From: Halomarinibacterium sp041392125
Lineage (GTDB): Bacteria; Bacteroidota; Bacteroidia; Flavobacteriales; Flavobacteriaceae
Reading direction: 5' to 3'
DNA length: 64,000 nucleotides
Assembly (NCBI GenBank): GCA_041392125.1
Contig: JAWKMR010000003.1
Coordinates: forward strand, 372,001-436,000
Both the position numbers and the translations under genes were made by a program. Every line of letters starts with the position of its first letter. The first letter of the stretch is position 1. The notes under the pieces were generated by a model. That model searched no databases and was not told the DNA's origin. It saw only the letters and a program-made list of their open reading frames with translations. Below, one piece after another: positions 6,740-14,717 of the stretch.

Positions 6740-8965
6740 ATGCGGAAAAGGAAAAAAGGAGAAAAAAAGCAACGCAATACAAACTTTACAGAAAGTATTC
6801 TTTCCATTCTTAGAAAAGAATCTAATACACCTTTTAATTACAAACAAATTGCTGCTCGATTAGGAGTAGATGATCCTAGTAGTCGTAATCAAATTATCAA
6901 AAATCTGAATAGATTAAAGGCGGAAGGATCTATTCAGGAAATAGATCGTGGAAAATATATTATTACGCCCTCAAAAAACTATCATACAGGAATCATGGAT
7001 ATTACCTCTCGCGGCAAAGGGTATGTCATGGTTGAAGGAATGGAGGAAGATATTTCCATCGGTAGAAAACACCTTAACAAGGCGCTTCATGGAGATATTG
7101 TAGAAGTATATGTATTCAAGAGAAAGCGAAGTGGAAAATTGGAAGGAGAAGTCACAAAAATTATTGAACGTAAGCGAACAGAATTTGTAGGAACGATACA
7201 GGTTTCGGATAAGTTTGCTTTTGTGGAATGCCCGGGATACAATATGTACACCGATATTTTTATTCCAAAATCTAAAATTAATAACGCCCAATCCGGCGAT
7301 AAGGTAATTGTAAAAATGGAAGGCTGGGAAGCGCATAGCGATTCCCCCATTGGTAGCATTACCAAAGTTCTTGGAAAAGCGGGTGAGCATTCTACCGAAA
7401 TACATTCAATCCTTGCCCAATATGGTTTTCCGTATGAATTTCCTTCAGAAGTAGAAGCCTACGCAAACCAGTTAGATACTTCCATTCAACAAGCTGAAAT
7501 CAATAAACGCAGGGATATGCGTGAAGTACTCACGTTTACTATAGACCCTAAGGATGCAAAAGATTTTGACGATGCCTTATCGTTTCAGAAATTAGAAAAT
7601 GGAAACTTCGAAATAGGCGTTCACATTGCTGATGTGTCTCATTATGTAAAACCCGGAACCCTTTTAGACGATGAAGCTTTTGAAAGAGCTACTTCGGTCT
7701 ACTTGGTAGATAGAGTGGTCCCGATGCTTCCTGAAATATTAAGTAATAATGCCTGTTCACTTCGCCCGCATGAAGAAAAATATACCTTTTCTGCGGTGTT
7801 TGAAATGAGCCCTAAAGCCGAAGTAATTTCGCAATGGTTTGGAAGAACGGTAACTTACAGTGACGCTCGTTTTGCTTACGAGGAAGCGCAGTGTTTAATA
7901 GAATCTAATGTCACTTCGAGCGCAGTCGAGAAGTCTTTTTATTCTGAAATTCCTGCAAATATTTCACTTACAGGTAAAGCATATATTGTAGATTCAGCAA
8001 TTACTGAAGCGGTTTTAGAACTAGACAGATTGGCAAAAATCCTTCGAAAAAAACGAATGCATAATGGCGCTATTTCTTTTGATAAAGTAGAAGTGAAATT
8101 TATTTTAGATGAAAATAATAACCCCGAAGGAGTCTATTTTAAAGAAGCCAAAGATGCTAACAAACTTATTGAAGAATTTATGTTATTAGCCAATAGAAGC
8201 GTGGCAGAATTTATTGGAAAACAGAATCCTAAAAAGACCTTTGTATACCGAGTTCATGACGAACCCGATGATGAAAAAATCGCTGCGTTAGAAAATATTA
8301 TCAAGCGCTTTGGTTATAAATTAAATACCAAAGACCGAAAATCTACCGCCACTTCATTAAATAAATTACTGGAAGATGTCGCCGGAAAAAAGGAACAAAA
8401 CTTGGTAGACACTTTAGCGATCAGAAGTATGAGTAAGGCGGTATATACTACAAATAATATTGGGCATTATGGTTTAGCTTTCGATTATTACACCCATTTT
8501 ACCTCGCCCATTCGCAGGTATCCCGATGTCATGGTACATCGTTTATTGCAACATTATTTGGATGGTGGTAAAAGTGCTGCTGAAGATAAGTATGAAATGC
8601 AATGTGGTCATTCCAGCGATATGGAAAATCTCGCTGCGAATGCAGAAAGAGACAGTATAAAATACATGCAAGTAAAATATATGATGGATCATAAAGACCA
8701 AGACTTTTTAGGGGTTATCTCTGGTGTTACAGAATGGGGAGTGTATGTAGAAATTATGTCTAATAAATGTGAAGGTATGGTTCGTTTACAAGATTTAAAA
8801 GACGATAACTATGTATTTAGTAAAGAGGATTTTGCAGTTATTGGAAGTAAAACAAAGAATGTATTTCAACTTGGAGATGAGGTATATGTAAAAGTAAAAA
8901 ATGCCGATTTAGTTAAAAAGCATCTCGATTTTATAATGCTAGGACATAGAAAAGATATCGAGTAA
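6740..8965 (+). CDS. rnr: Ribonuclease R
   Basis: 3'-to-5' processive exoribonuclease of the RNB family, 741 aa, acting on structured RNA, rRNA and mRNA decay products. The order is: basic start, winged-helix-like N-terminal domain (about 20-80), cold-shock OB domains (about 85-230), RNB catalytic domain (about 260-600) with the metal-binding Asp cluster in DPKDAKDFDDALSF near 270, the FTSPIRRYPDVMVH block, and an S1 domain (about 650-725). The RNB domain carries an extra stretch at residues about 388-404 encoded by a flavobacterial TCGAGCGCAG repeat read in frame; the catalytic motifs are unaffected. The start is the first ATG after a TACTTTTA -7-like element at 6712. It is divergent from DUF2007. 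Confidence 0.96.
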   Translation: MRKRKKGEKKQRNTNFTESILSILRKESNTPFNYKQIAARLGVDDPSSRNQIIKNLNRLKAEGSIQEIDRGKYIITPSKNYHTGIMDITSRGKGYVMVEGMEEDISIGRKHLNKALHGDIVEVYVFKRKRSGKLEGEVTKIIERKRTEFVGTIQVSDKFAFVECPGYNMYTDIFIPKSKINNAQSGDKVIVKMEGWEAHSDSPIGSITKVLGKAGEHSTEIHSILAQYGFPYEFPSEVEAYANQLDTSIQQAEINKRRDMREVLTFTIDPKDAKDFDDALSFQKLENGNFEIGVHIADVSHYVKPGTLLDDEAFERATSVYLVDRVVPMLPEILSNNACSLRPHEEKYTFSAVFEMSPKAEVISQWFGRTVTYSDARFAYEEAQCLIESNVTSSAVEKSFYSEIPANISLTGKAYIVDSAITEAVLELDRLAKILRKKRMHNGAISFDKVEVKFILDENNNPEGVYFKEAKDANKLIEEFMLLANRSVAEFIGKQNPKKTFVYRVHDEPDDEKIAALENIIKRFGYKLNTKDRKSTATSLNKLLEDVAGKKEQNLVDTLAIRSMSKAVYTTNNIGHYGLAFDYYTHFTSPIRRYPDVMVHRLLQHYLDGGKSAAEDKYEMQCGHSSDMENLAANAERDSIKYMQVKYMMDHKDQDFLGVISGVTEWGVYVEIMSNKCEGMVRLQDLKDDNYVFSKEDFAVIGSKTKNVFQLGDEVYVKVKNADLVKKHLDFIMLGHRKDIE
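7909..7938 (+). repeat. TCGAGCGCAGTCGA-type dispersed repeat inside rnr
   Basis: The core TTCGAGCGCAGTCGAGAA (within 7914-7931) is an imperfect inverted repeat (ACTTC...GAAGT flanking TCGA...TCGA). It matches a short element that I know from intergenic regions of many flavobacterial genomes. Here it is read through in frame as VTSSAVEKS within RNase R. No other copy was seen in this window. Confidence 0.7.
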
Positions 8966-8978
8966 TTCACGAAAACTA

Positions 8979-9776
8979 CTAGTTGTCAGGCTTTTTGTTA
9001 TTAAGTTTTTTTGTAGCCTTTTTTAACTCTTTTTTTACTTCTCCTAAACGACGTTCTGTTTTCAAGTCTTCTGGGTTTTTGCCAGTGTTGTCTTTTACCA
9101 TCTTTCGAACTTGTTTACCAACAGTGTTATGGATATCCATAGCAACTTTTTCACTATTTGAAGCGCTTTTTTTAAGCCTTTCCTCAGTTAATGTTATTCG
9201 GAATAAATTTGCAGCGAGTTCAGTTCTACCCATAAAATCAAAATGGTCTGAACTTGCTTTGATACCCTTCTTAGCTTTAACCCCTTTTATGCCTTGATTA
9301 TACATTCCTCGATATCCAGCATCATGGAATAATCCAAAATTTATCACCCCATGCCCTTTTGCCGCGGATTGAAGAGCTGTGTTTCCAGTTTTAATTTCTT
9401 CGCGATATTGCAATCTTTCAAGGTCATTTCTACCCTCTAAAATTAAATTTATCTTTTCAACTTGATCTGCAAAATAAACTTGAGCCTTAGCAACTTGAGG
9501 TTTTTTTGGGTCAGAATTCATCGCTACCATATAGCAAGCGAATCGACTTAATTTATAATCATCAATTTCAACCCCATCAATGATTCTTTTTTGCCTTATA
9601 AAATCATCATGGAAGCTAATACTTGCAGACATACAAGATTGAATAGCTTTATTAATAGGATTTGTAAAGGACCTTAGGTTTGAATAACCTAACATGTTTG
9701 AAAAATCGCTAGCCCACCAAAAACGCATTCCGTTTTCATTCCCGTAATCTTCAAAGGTCAAATCTGTATTTTCCAT
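8979..9776 (-). CDS. dinD: DinD-like DNA damage-inducible protein
   Basis: Homologue of E. coli DinD, an SOS-induced protein reported to inhibit RecA filament activity. It is 265 aa from the ATG at 9776; an upstream TTG in the same frame would lie inside a promoter palindrome. Recognisable family blocks are the BRO-N-like ASDFSNMLGYSNLRSF (about 22-37), KLSRFACYMVAMNSDPKKP, AKAQVYFADQ, the GYRGMYN segment, and the hallmark HFDFMGRTELAANLFRIT followed by EERLKK. The C-terminus is Lys-rich. It lies alone between rnr and a DUF2807 gene, convergent to rnr with a 13 bp gap, and is probably an accessory gene acquired into a core region. Family call is strong; function in flavobacteria untested. Confidence 0.88.
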   Translation of the reverse strand: MENTDLTFEDYGNENGMRFWWASDFSNMLGYSNLRSFTNPINKAIQSCMSASISFHDDFIRQKRIIDGVEIDDYKLSRFACYMVAMNSDPKKPQVAKAQVYFADQVEKINLILEGRNDLERLQYREEIKTGNTALQSAAKGHGVINFGLFHDAGYRGMYNQGIKGVKAKKGIKASSDHFDFMGRTELAANLFRITLTEERLKKSASNSEKVAMDIHNTVGKQVRKMVKDNTGKNPEDLKTERRLGEVKKELKKATKKLNNKKPDN

Positions 9777-9793
9777 TATTATTTTATAATCCG

Positions 9794-9824
9794 CAAAAGT
9801 AGGATAAACACTAAATATAAGCAA
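9794..9824 (-). promoter_or_regulatory. dinD promoter (TTG - 20 nt - TACTTTTG)
   Basis: Minus-strand -7 box TACTTTTG at 9794-9801 matches TAnnTTTG exactly, and TTG at 9822-9824 stands 20 nt upstream as the -33 element. The -7 box is 17 bp before the dinD ATG, normal spacing for this phylum. Confidence 0.7.
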
Positions 9825-9831
9825 TATTTAG
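9811..9831. promoter_or_regulatory. Perfect palindrome overlapping the dinD -33 element; candidate operator
   Basis: Arms CTAAATAT (9811-9818) and ATATTTAG (9824-9831) are exact inverted repeats around the 5-nt AAGCA. The palindrome covers the -33 TTG and part of the spacer, where a repressor would block RNA polymerase. It is a good operator candidate for damage-responsive or other control of dinD, but AT-rich palindromes also arise by chance. Confidence 0.45.
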
Positions 9832-9915
9832 TCAACTTAATGACAATTTCATTCAAATTTAACTGTAACATTTTCAGATTTGTTTCATCTTTAAAGAAAT
9901 CAAAAAACAAACAGC

Positions 9916-10590
9916 ATGAAATTTTTCAGTACTTTATTTTTAGCAATACTAACTTCAAGTGTTTTTTCACAAGAAATCATTACCCAAGAAGTAGGTAATT
10001 TTAATGAGCTAAAAGTCTACGATTTAATAGTCGTGACATTTATCCAATCTGATGAAAATAAAGTGGTTATTAAAGGGGAAGACACCCAAGATGTTAACAT
10101 TGTTAATAAGAACGGCACTTTAAAGGTAAAGATGAATGCCGATAAGATTTTTAGAGGCGAATACACCTATGTTGAAGTCTATTTTAAAAATATTGACGTC
10201 ATAGACGCTAACGAGGGAGCATACATTGTTGGGAACGAAATGATTACTCAAAATACGATTGAGCTTCGTGCACAAGAAGGAGGAAGAATAAAAGTAGGAT
10301 TAGAACTAAATCATACTAAAATTAAAGCAGTAACAGGTGGAATTGTGGAGGCTTCAGGTATTTCAAAAAGCCAGGAAATAACATTAAATTCGGGAGGTGT
10401 TTTTGAAGGCCGCGATCTTAAAACCGAAGACACCAAAATTGGTATTACCGCTGCCGGTGAAGCCGATATAAATGCGAGTAATAAAGTTGATGTAAAAGTG
10501 ACGGCCGGGGGCGACGTAAATATTTACGGAAACCCTAAAACAATAAATGAAAAAAGCTTTGCCGGTGGTAGAATCAAAAGAATGAACTAA
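9916..10590 (+). CDS. DUF2807 (head GIN domain) exported protein
   Basis: Exported protein of 224 aa. The signal peptide is at residues 1-18 (MKFFSTLFLAILTSSVFSQ). It is followed by a DUF2807 region, a right-handed beta-helix-like fold: FNELKVYDLIVVTFIQSD, VEVYFKNIDVIDANEGAYI, and repeated strands ending in GDVNIYGNPKTINEKSFAGG. These proteins are common in Bacteroidota envelopes and are named putative auto-transporter adhesin head domains, though no autotransporter barrel is present here. There is no lipobox. The function is unknown; a surface or periplasmic scaffolding role is inferred. It stands alone between dinD and the LysE gene. Confidence 0.85.
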   Translation: MKFFSTLFLAILTSSVFSQEIITQEVGNFNELKVYDLIVVTFIQSDENKVVIKGEDTQDVNIVNKNGTLKVKMNADKIFRGEYTYVEVYFKNIDVIDANEGAYIVGNEMITQNTIELRAQEGGRIKVGLELNHTKIKAVTGGIVEASGISKSQEITLNSGGVFEGRDLKTEDTKIGITAAGEADINASNKVDVKVTAGGDVNIYGNPKTINEKSFAGGRIKRMN

Positions 10591-10663
10591 TAGCTTTTTA
10601 CCATTCGAGCTAATTTCTTATAAAACCATCAAACATCCATAAACAAATTTGTAATTTTAAGGC

Positions 10664-11359
10664 ATGTTTGATGGTTTGTTATATGCTGCCCTCTACGGAT
10701 TTCTATTGGCATTTGCCATAGGGCCTGTCTTTTTTACACTTATTGAAACCAGTATTACTAAAGGTTTTAAAGCGGGTCTTTTTTTCGATTTAGGCGCGCA
10801 AACAGCAGATATCATTTTTATTCTCATTGCTTATTTTAGTACCAGTAAAATTTTAGAACGCATAAAAGACGACCCCGGATTGCTCATTTTTGGTGGAGCG
10901 GTACTTATTGCTTACGGAATTATTTCGTATATCCGTACGGCAAAATCGTTCATCAAAATTGTTCGAGAGCATTACGCCGTAAATGTCAAAAAGGATTTAG
11001 GAGGCCTTTTTTTGAAAGGATTTTTACTAAACTTTGTCAACTTTGGGGTGTTAGCCGGTTGGATAGGAACCATTATTATGGCCAACGCGTTAACGACTTC
11101 CGAAAACGGCGTTTTTCTTTTTTTAACAACGGTATTAGCAACGTTCTTTTTAACCGATCTTCTAAAAATATTTCTTGCTAAAAAGCTAAAAAGCAAAATG
11201 ACTCCCAGGTTTATCTATAAAACCAAAAAGTGGGTAAGTATTCTTATTATTGGCTTTGGAGTAATATTGCTTTTACAAGGTGTTTTTCCTAATGAAGTTA
11301 AAAAAGGATTGAATCGCATTCCAAATGCTTCCGATAAAATTGAACACTTAACAAAATAA
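10664..11359 (+). CDS. LysE family transporter
   Basis: Inner-membrane exporter of the LysE/RhtB superfamily, 231 aa, likely moving amino acids or similar small metabolites out of the cell. About six hydrophobic helices are present. The family N-terminal hallmark GFLLAFAIGPVFFTLIETSITKGF (about 12-35) is followed by an AQTADIIFILIAYF helix, and the second half holds GFLLNFVNFGVLAGW. The C-terminal tail is long and polar (IPNASDKIEHLTK). Transcription ends at the strong hairpin that overlaps the stop codon. Substrate not determinable. Confidence 0.88.
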   Translation: MFDGLLYAALYGFLLAFAIGPVFFTLIETSITKGFKAGLFFDLGAQTADIIFILIAYFSTSKILERIKDDPGLLIFGGAVLIAYGIISYIRTAKSFIKIVREHYAVNVKKDLGGLFLKGFLLNFVNFGVLAGWIGTIIMANALTTSENGVFLFLTTVLATFFLTDLLKIFLAKKLKSKMTPRFIYKTKKWVSILIIGFGVILLLQGVFPNEVKKGLNRIPNASDKIEHLTK

Positions 11360-11387
11360 AAAACCTCCAAAACGTTGGAGGTTTTTT
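11358..11387. terminator. Bidirectional intrinsic terminator
   Basis: A perfect 13-bp stem: left arm 11358-11370 (six A then CCTCCAA), loop AACG, right arm 11375-11387 (TTGGAGG then six T). A/T tails on both sides let it stop transcripts of the LysE gene from the left and tRNA-Cys from the right. Confidence 0.9.
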
Positions 11388-11388
11388 G

Positions 11389-11459
11389 AGGCGTCTAGCG
11401 GATTCGAACCGCTGTACAAGCTTTTGCAGAGCTCTGCCTAGCCACTCGGCCAAGACGCC
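11389..11459 (-). tRNA. tRNA-Cys (GCA)
   Basis: A 71-nt cloverleaf on the minus strand. The 7-bp acceptor stem GGCGTCT pairs with AGACGCC and the discriminator base is U, the identity element for cysteine. The anticodon arm GAGCT-CTGCAAA-AGCTT gives anticodon GCA. The T-arm loop is TTCGAAT (GCGGTTCGAATCCGC). The CCA end is not encoded. It has its own promoter just upstream and a terminator 2 bp downstream. Confidence 0.95.
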
Positions 11460-11470
11460 TTTTACGTTGG

Positions 11471-11500
11471 CAAATATACTAAGTTTCCTTTTAAACAAAA
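11471..11500 (-). promoter_or_regulatory. Promoter of tRNA-Cys (TTTTG - 17 nt - TATATTTG)
   Basis: Minus strand: -7 box TATATTTG at 11471-11478 and -33 TTTTG at 11496-11500, separated by 17 nt. Both match the flavobacterial consensus, and the -7 box is 11 bp before the tRNA 5' end. Confidence 0.8.
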
Positions 11501-11531
11501 GCGGAATACCGAATGTTTTAGTTTTTTGAAT

Positions 11532-11888
11532 TTATCTTTTCGATTTCATGGTGACACTTACTTCGGACACATCGCCTCCAATAGGTGGATTTACCTTCGC
11601 AACACTTACCGTAACTTCTGAAACCAAAGGCAATTCTGAAAAAATAACATCCATAATACGTTTCCCTACATGTTCCAATAATTTGGACCGAATAGCCATT
11701 TGCTCCTTCACTATTTTGTTTAAATAGACATAATCTACCGTATCTTTTAATTCATCGGTTTCAGAGGCTTCAGTTAAATTAGCCTTCACCGAAAGATTAA
11801 CCAAATAATCACTCCCTATTTTTTCCTCTTCGGTTAAACAGCCATGGTTAGCAAATAACCGAATATCTTTTAAGCGTATCGTGCTCAT
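11532..11888 (-). CDS. folB: Dihydroneopterin aldolase
   Basis: Folate pathway enzyme of 118 aa that converts 7,8-dihydroneopterin to 6-hydroxymethyl-dihydropterin and glycolaldehyde; it forms an octameric tunnel fold. Family signatures are IRLKDIRLFANHGCLTEEEKIGSDYLVNLSV at the N-terminus, including the substrate-site segment NHGCLTEE, then DYVYLNKIVKE, and near the C-terminus VSVAKVNPPIGG. Length is normal for FolB. It is divergent from glnS with 66 bp between starts; a TATCTTTA box at 11903-11910 is a likely -7 element on its strand. Confidence 0.93.
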   Translation of the reverse strand: MSTIRLKDIRLFANHGCLTEEEKIGSDYLVNLSVKANLTEASETDELKDTVDYVYLNKIVKEQMAIRSKLLEHVGKRIMDVIFSELPLVSEVTVSVAKVNPPIGGDVSEVSVTMKSKR

Positions 11889-11929
11889 GCAAAATGTTTT
11901 TGTAAAGATACTTTTTTAATGGGTTTTGG

Positions 11930-11937
11930 TATCTTTG
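11930..11937 (+). promoter_or_regulatory. -7 promoter box for glnS
   Basis: TATCTTTG, an exact TAnnTTTG match 17 bp before the glnS ATG. The nearest TTTTTG lies 27 nt upstream, too far for a good -33, so the -7 box is the main evidence. Confidence 0.6.
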
Positions 11938-11954
11938 CAGTCTTAAAATAAGCT

Positions 11955-13631
11955 ATGAGCGAAGAAAGAAGCCTTAATTTTATTGAGCATATTATTGAAG
12001 AAGACTTAAAAAGCGGATACACAAAAAACGACTTGTGTTTTCGATTTCCACCAGAGCCTAATGGCTATTTGCACATTGGGCATGCATCTTCCATTTGTTT
12101 AAACTTTGGGCTAGGATTAAAATACCAAGCCCCGGTAAATCTGCGTTTCGATGATACCAATCCGGCAAAAGAAGAGCAAGAATTTGTAGATGCTATAAAA
12201 AGAGATATTTCCTGGTTGGGTTTTGAATGGGCAAATGAATGTTATGCCTCCGATTATTTTCAACAACTTTACGATTGGACTGTTAAAATGATTAAGGAAG
12301 GAAAAGCCTATGTAGATTCGCAAACTTCGGAAGAAATTGCAGCTCAAAAAGGAACCCCTAACACCTCAGGAACCGAAAGCCCTTTCAGAAATCGTAGTGT
12401 GGAAGAAAATTTAGAACTCTTTGAAAAAATGAAGGATGGTGAAGCCGCCGAGGGGGCTCATGTGCTACGCGCTAAAATCGACATGACTTCGTCTAATATG
12501 CTAATGCGGGATCCTGTTATGTATCGAATATTACATAAACACCATCACAGAACAGGAACCGACTGGAAGATTTTCCCTATGTATGATTGGACCCACGGCG
12601 AAAGTGATTACATAGAGCAAGTATCGCATTCGTTCTGTACGCTCGAATTTTTACCTCATAGAGAGCTTTACGATTGGTTTTTGGATCGAGTGTATGATTC
12701 AAAAAAATTACGCCCTAAGCAACGAGAATTTGCCCGTAGAAACTTAAGTCATACGGTAGTGAGTAAACGGAAGCTCTTAAAACTGGTTCAGGAAGGTATT
12801 GTTTCAGGTTGGGATGACCCCAGAATGCCTACCATTGCAGGTCTAAGAAGAAGAGGATACACGGCGGATTCCATTCGCAATTTTGCCGATAGTATTGGTG
12901 TAGGCAAACGTGAAAACCTAATAGACGTTTCACATCTTGAATTTAATGTTCGCGAAGACTTGAATAAAAAAGCGACACGGGTAATGGTGGTTTTGGATCC
13001 GGTAAAGTTGATAATTACTAATTATCCACAAGACAAAACGGAATGGCTGGAAGCAGAAAATAATCCTGAAGATGAACATACCGGTAGCCGAGAGATTCCA
13101 TTTTCAAAAGAAATCTACATTGAGCGAGATGACTTTTTGGAAGAAGCAAATAGTAAGTTTTTTAGGCTAACCCTTGGTAAAGAAGTGAGGTTAAAGAATG
13201 CGTATATTATTAAAGGGGAAGGTGTGGTAAAAGATAACGAAGGAAATATCACTGAAATACACTGTACGTATGATCCTGACTCTAAAAGCGGAAGTGGTAC
13301 AGAAGCATCTCTTCGGAAAGTAAAAGGAACACTCCATTGGGTTTCCATTAAAGACGCATTAGCCGTGGAGGTAAGAATGTATGATCGCTTATTTACCGAA
13401 GCATCTCCTGATACCCACAAAGAGAAAGATTTCATGGAGTTTATCAACCCAAATTCCTTAGAAATTATAACAGGTTATGCGGAACCCTCATTAAAAGAAG
13501 CTAATGACGGGGAACATTTTCAGTTTCAGCGCTTAGGATATTTTGTGGTAGATCGAGACAGTACCTCAGAAAAGAAAGTTTTTAACAGAACAGTCCCTTT
13601 GCGGGATTCTTGGGCAAAAATTACAGAATAA
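11955..13631 (+). CDS. glnS: Glutaminyl-tRNA synthetase
   Basis: Class I aminoacyl-tRNA synthetase of 558 aa that charges tRNA-Gln. The HIGH motif appears as GYLHIGHAS (about 35-43), the tRNA/amino-acid site includes RFDDTNPAKEEQEFVDAI, and the KMSKS-like loop is VVSKRKL (about 268-274). The C-terminal half holds the anticodon-binding beta barrels typical of GlnRS (CTYDPDSKSGSG). Length matches the family. A separate gltX lies 1.8 kb downstream, so Gln-tRNA is made directly rather than by a misacylation route. It ends at a hairpin terminator shared with the convergent SPFH gene. Confidence 0.96.
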   Translation: MSEERSLNFIEHIIEEDLKSGYTKNDLCFRFPPEPNGYLHIGHASSICLNFGLGLKYQAPVNLRFDDTNPAKEEQEFVDAIKRDISWLGFEWANECYASDYFQQLYDWTVKMIKEGKAYVDSQTSEEIAAQKGTPNTSGTESPFRNRSVEENLELFEKMKDGEAAEGAHVLRAKIDMTSSNMLMRDPVMYRILHKHHHRTGTDWKIFPMYDWTHGESDYIEQVSHSFCTLEFLPHRELYDWFLDRVYDSKKLRPKQREFARRNLSHTVVSKRKLLKLVQEGIVSGWDDPRMPTIAGLRRRGYTADSIRNFADSIGVGKRENLIDVSHLEFNVREDLNKKATRVMVVLDPVKLIITNYPQDKTEWLEAENNPEDEHTGSREIPFSKEIYIERDDFLEEANSKFFRLTLGKEVRLKNAYIIKGEGVVKDNEGNITEIHCTYDPDSKSGSGTEASLRKVKGTLHWVSIKDALAVEVRMYDRLFTEASPDTHKEKDFMEFINPNSLEIITGYAEPSLKEANDGEHFQFQRLGYFVVDRDSTSEKKVFNRTVPLRDSWAKITE

Positions 13632-13660
13632 AAAGGGGCGCTTAACTAGCGCCCTTTTTA
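13630..13660. terminator. Bidirectional intrinsic terminator
   Basis: The stem GGGCGC / GCGCCC around loop TTAACTA is flanked by A5 on the left and T5 on the right, with a single bulged G in the left arm. It lies between the convergent glnS and SPFH genes and can serve both. Confidence 0.8.
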
Positions 13661-14644
13661 TTAAAAGTTAACATCGTCATCAGAAGGCGGCGGCGGAGTT
13701 CTTTTTTTCTTTTGAGTGCCCAACCCAATGGTTTGGTTTTTCTTCTTCATTTCTTCTCCAATTTGGTTGCTGGCCACAAAAGAAGCAATCATATTATTAA
13801 GCATATCACTTCCTGCTTGCGGAGAGTTGGGTAGTAAAATTAAATTAGAGTTGGTTTCTTCTCCAATGGATTGGAGTGTATCATAATGTTGGGTAACAAC
13901 AATTAAAGCAGAAGCTTCCTGCGAATTAATACCTACATTGTTGAGTACTTCCACAGATTCTTCCAATCCTCTTGCAATCTCTCGACGCTGGTCTGCAATA
14001 CCTTGCCCCTGTAGCCTTTTGCTTTCTGCTTCCGCACGAGCTTTGGCCACAATTTTAATACGTTCTGCTTCCGCTTCGTATTCTGCCGCCACTTTTTCAC
14101 GTTCAGCAGCATTAATACGATTCATGGCAGCTTTTACTTGTACATCGGGGTCAATGTCTGTTACAAGGGTTTTAATGATATCGTATCCATAGTCTAACAT
14201 AGCCTCATTTAGTTCGCGCTTTACGGCAATGGCGATGTCATCTTTTCGTTCAAAAACATCATCGAGTTTCATTTTAGGAACTTCGGCACGCACGACATCA
14301 AACACGTAAGATGTGATTTGATCGTGTGGGCTTTCTAATTTGTAAAAAGCCTCATACACTTTATCTTTTATTACCTGAAATTGCACCGAAATCTTTAATC
14401 GTACAAAAACATCATCTTTTGTTTTAGTCTCTACCAAAACATCTAATTGTTGGATTTTCAAATTAATGCGCCCCACAATACGATCAATAATTGGAATTTT
14501 AAACTGTAGTCCGGAGTTTCGTATACTTTGAAACTTTCCTAAGCGTTCTATTATGGCTGCTGTTTGTTGTTTAACTGTAAAAACAAACATCAACAAAATA
14601 AAAAATGCAAAAATTAATACTGGAATTGCTAAAATACCGCCCAT
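13661..14644 (-). CDS. SPFH/Band 7 domain membrane protein (stomatin/HflK-like)
   Basis: Membrane-anchored scaffold protein of 327 aa in the stomatin/prohibitin/flotillin/HflK superfamily. The start chosen is the ATG at 14644; an upstream in-frame TTG would add 12 polar residues before the anchor. The N-terminal membrane helix is at about 3-23, followed by the Band 7 domain (VKQQTAAIIERLGKFQ to about 190). Next comes an Ala/Glu-rich coiled coil (RINAAEREKVAAEYEAEAERIKIVAKARAEAES, about 190-230), then a paraslipin-like C-terminal segment (about 245-310). The tail is polar with a proline run. It probably organises membrane microdomains or proteases. A TAATTTTG -7 box lies at 14678-14685. Confidence 0.9.
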   Translation of the reverse strand: MGGILAIPVLIFAFFILLMFVFTVKQQTAAIIERLGKFQSIRNSGLQFKIPIIDRIVGRINLKIQQLDVLVETKTKDDVFVRLKISVQFQVIKDKVYEAFYKLESPHDQITSYVFDVVRAEVPKMKLDDVFERKDDIAIAVKRELNEAMLDYGYDIIKTLVTDIDPDVQVKAAMNRINAAEREKVAAEYEAEAERIKIVAKARAEAESKRLQGQGIADQRREIARGLEESVEVLNNVGINSQEASALIVVTQHYDTLQSIGEETNSNLILLPNSPQAGSDMLNNMIASFVASNQIGEEMKKKNQTIGLGTQKKKRTPPPPSDDDVNF

Positions 14645-14677
14645 AGTTTTGTTTTTAAAAATTACTTTTTGAAGATA

Positions 14678-14685
14678 CAAAATTA
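14678..14685 (-). promoter_or_regulatory. -7 promoter box for the SPFH gene
   Basis: Minus-strand TAATTTTG matches TAnnTTTG exactly and is 33 bp before the chosen ATG at 14644. Its position supports the shorter start, because a start at 14680 would lie within the box. Confidence 0.5.
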
Positions 14686-14717
14686 AAGCTACTTTTACGC
14701 CTTAAAAATGCTACTTA

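Noticed and set aside
6632..6847. Minus-strand ORF over the rnr start
   Set aside because: Overlaps both DUF2007 and rnr N-termini, and its Cys/Phe-rich sequence has no family features.
8983..9297. Plus-strand ORF of 104 codons
   Set aside because: Antisense to the strongly recognised dinD gene; Phe/Ser-rich composition typical of a shadow frame.
9824..9824. TTG at 9824 as start of dinD
   Set aside because: It would lie inside the palindrome and -33 element; the ATG at 9776 gives the family N-terminus and correct promoter spacing.
11298..11498. Minus-strand ORF of 66 codons
   Set aside because: It reads through the tRNA-Cys and a terminator; the coding-like frame is an artefact of the tRNA.
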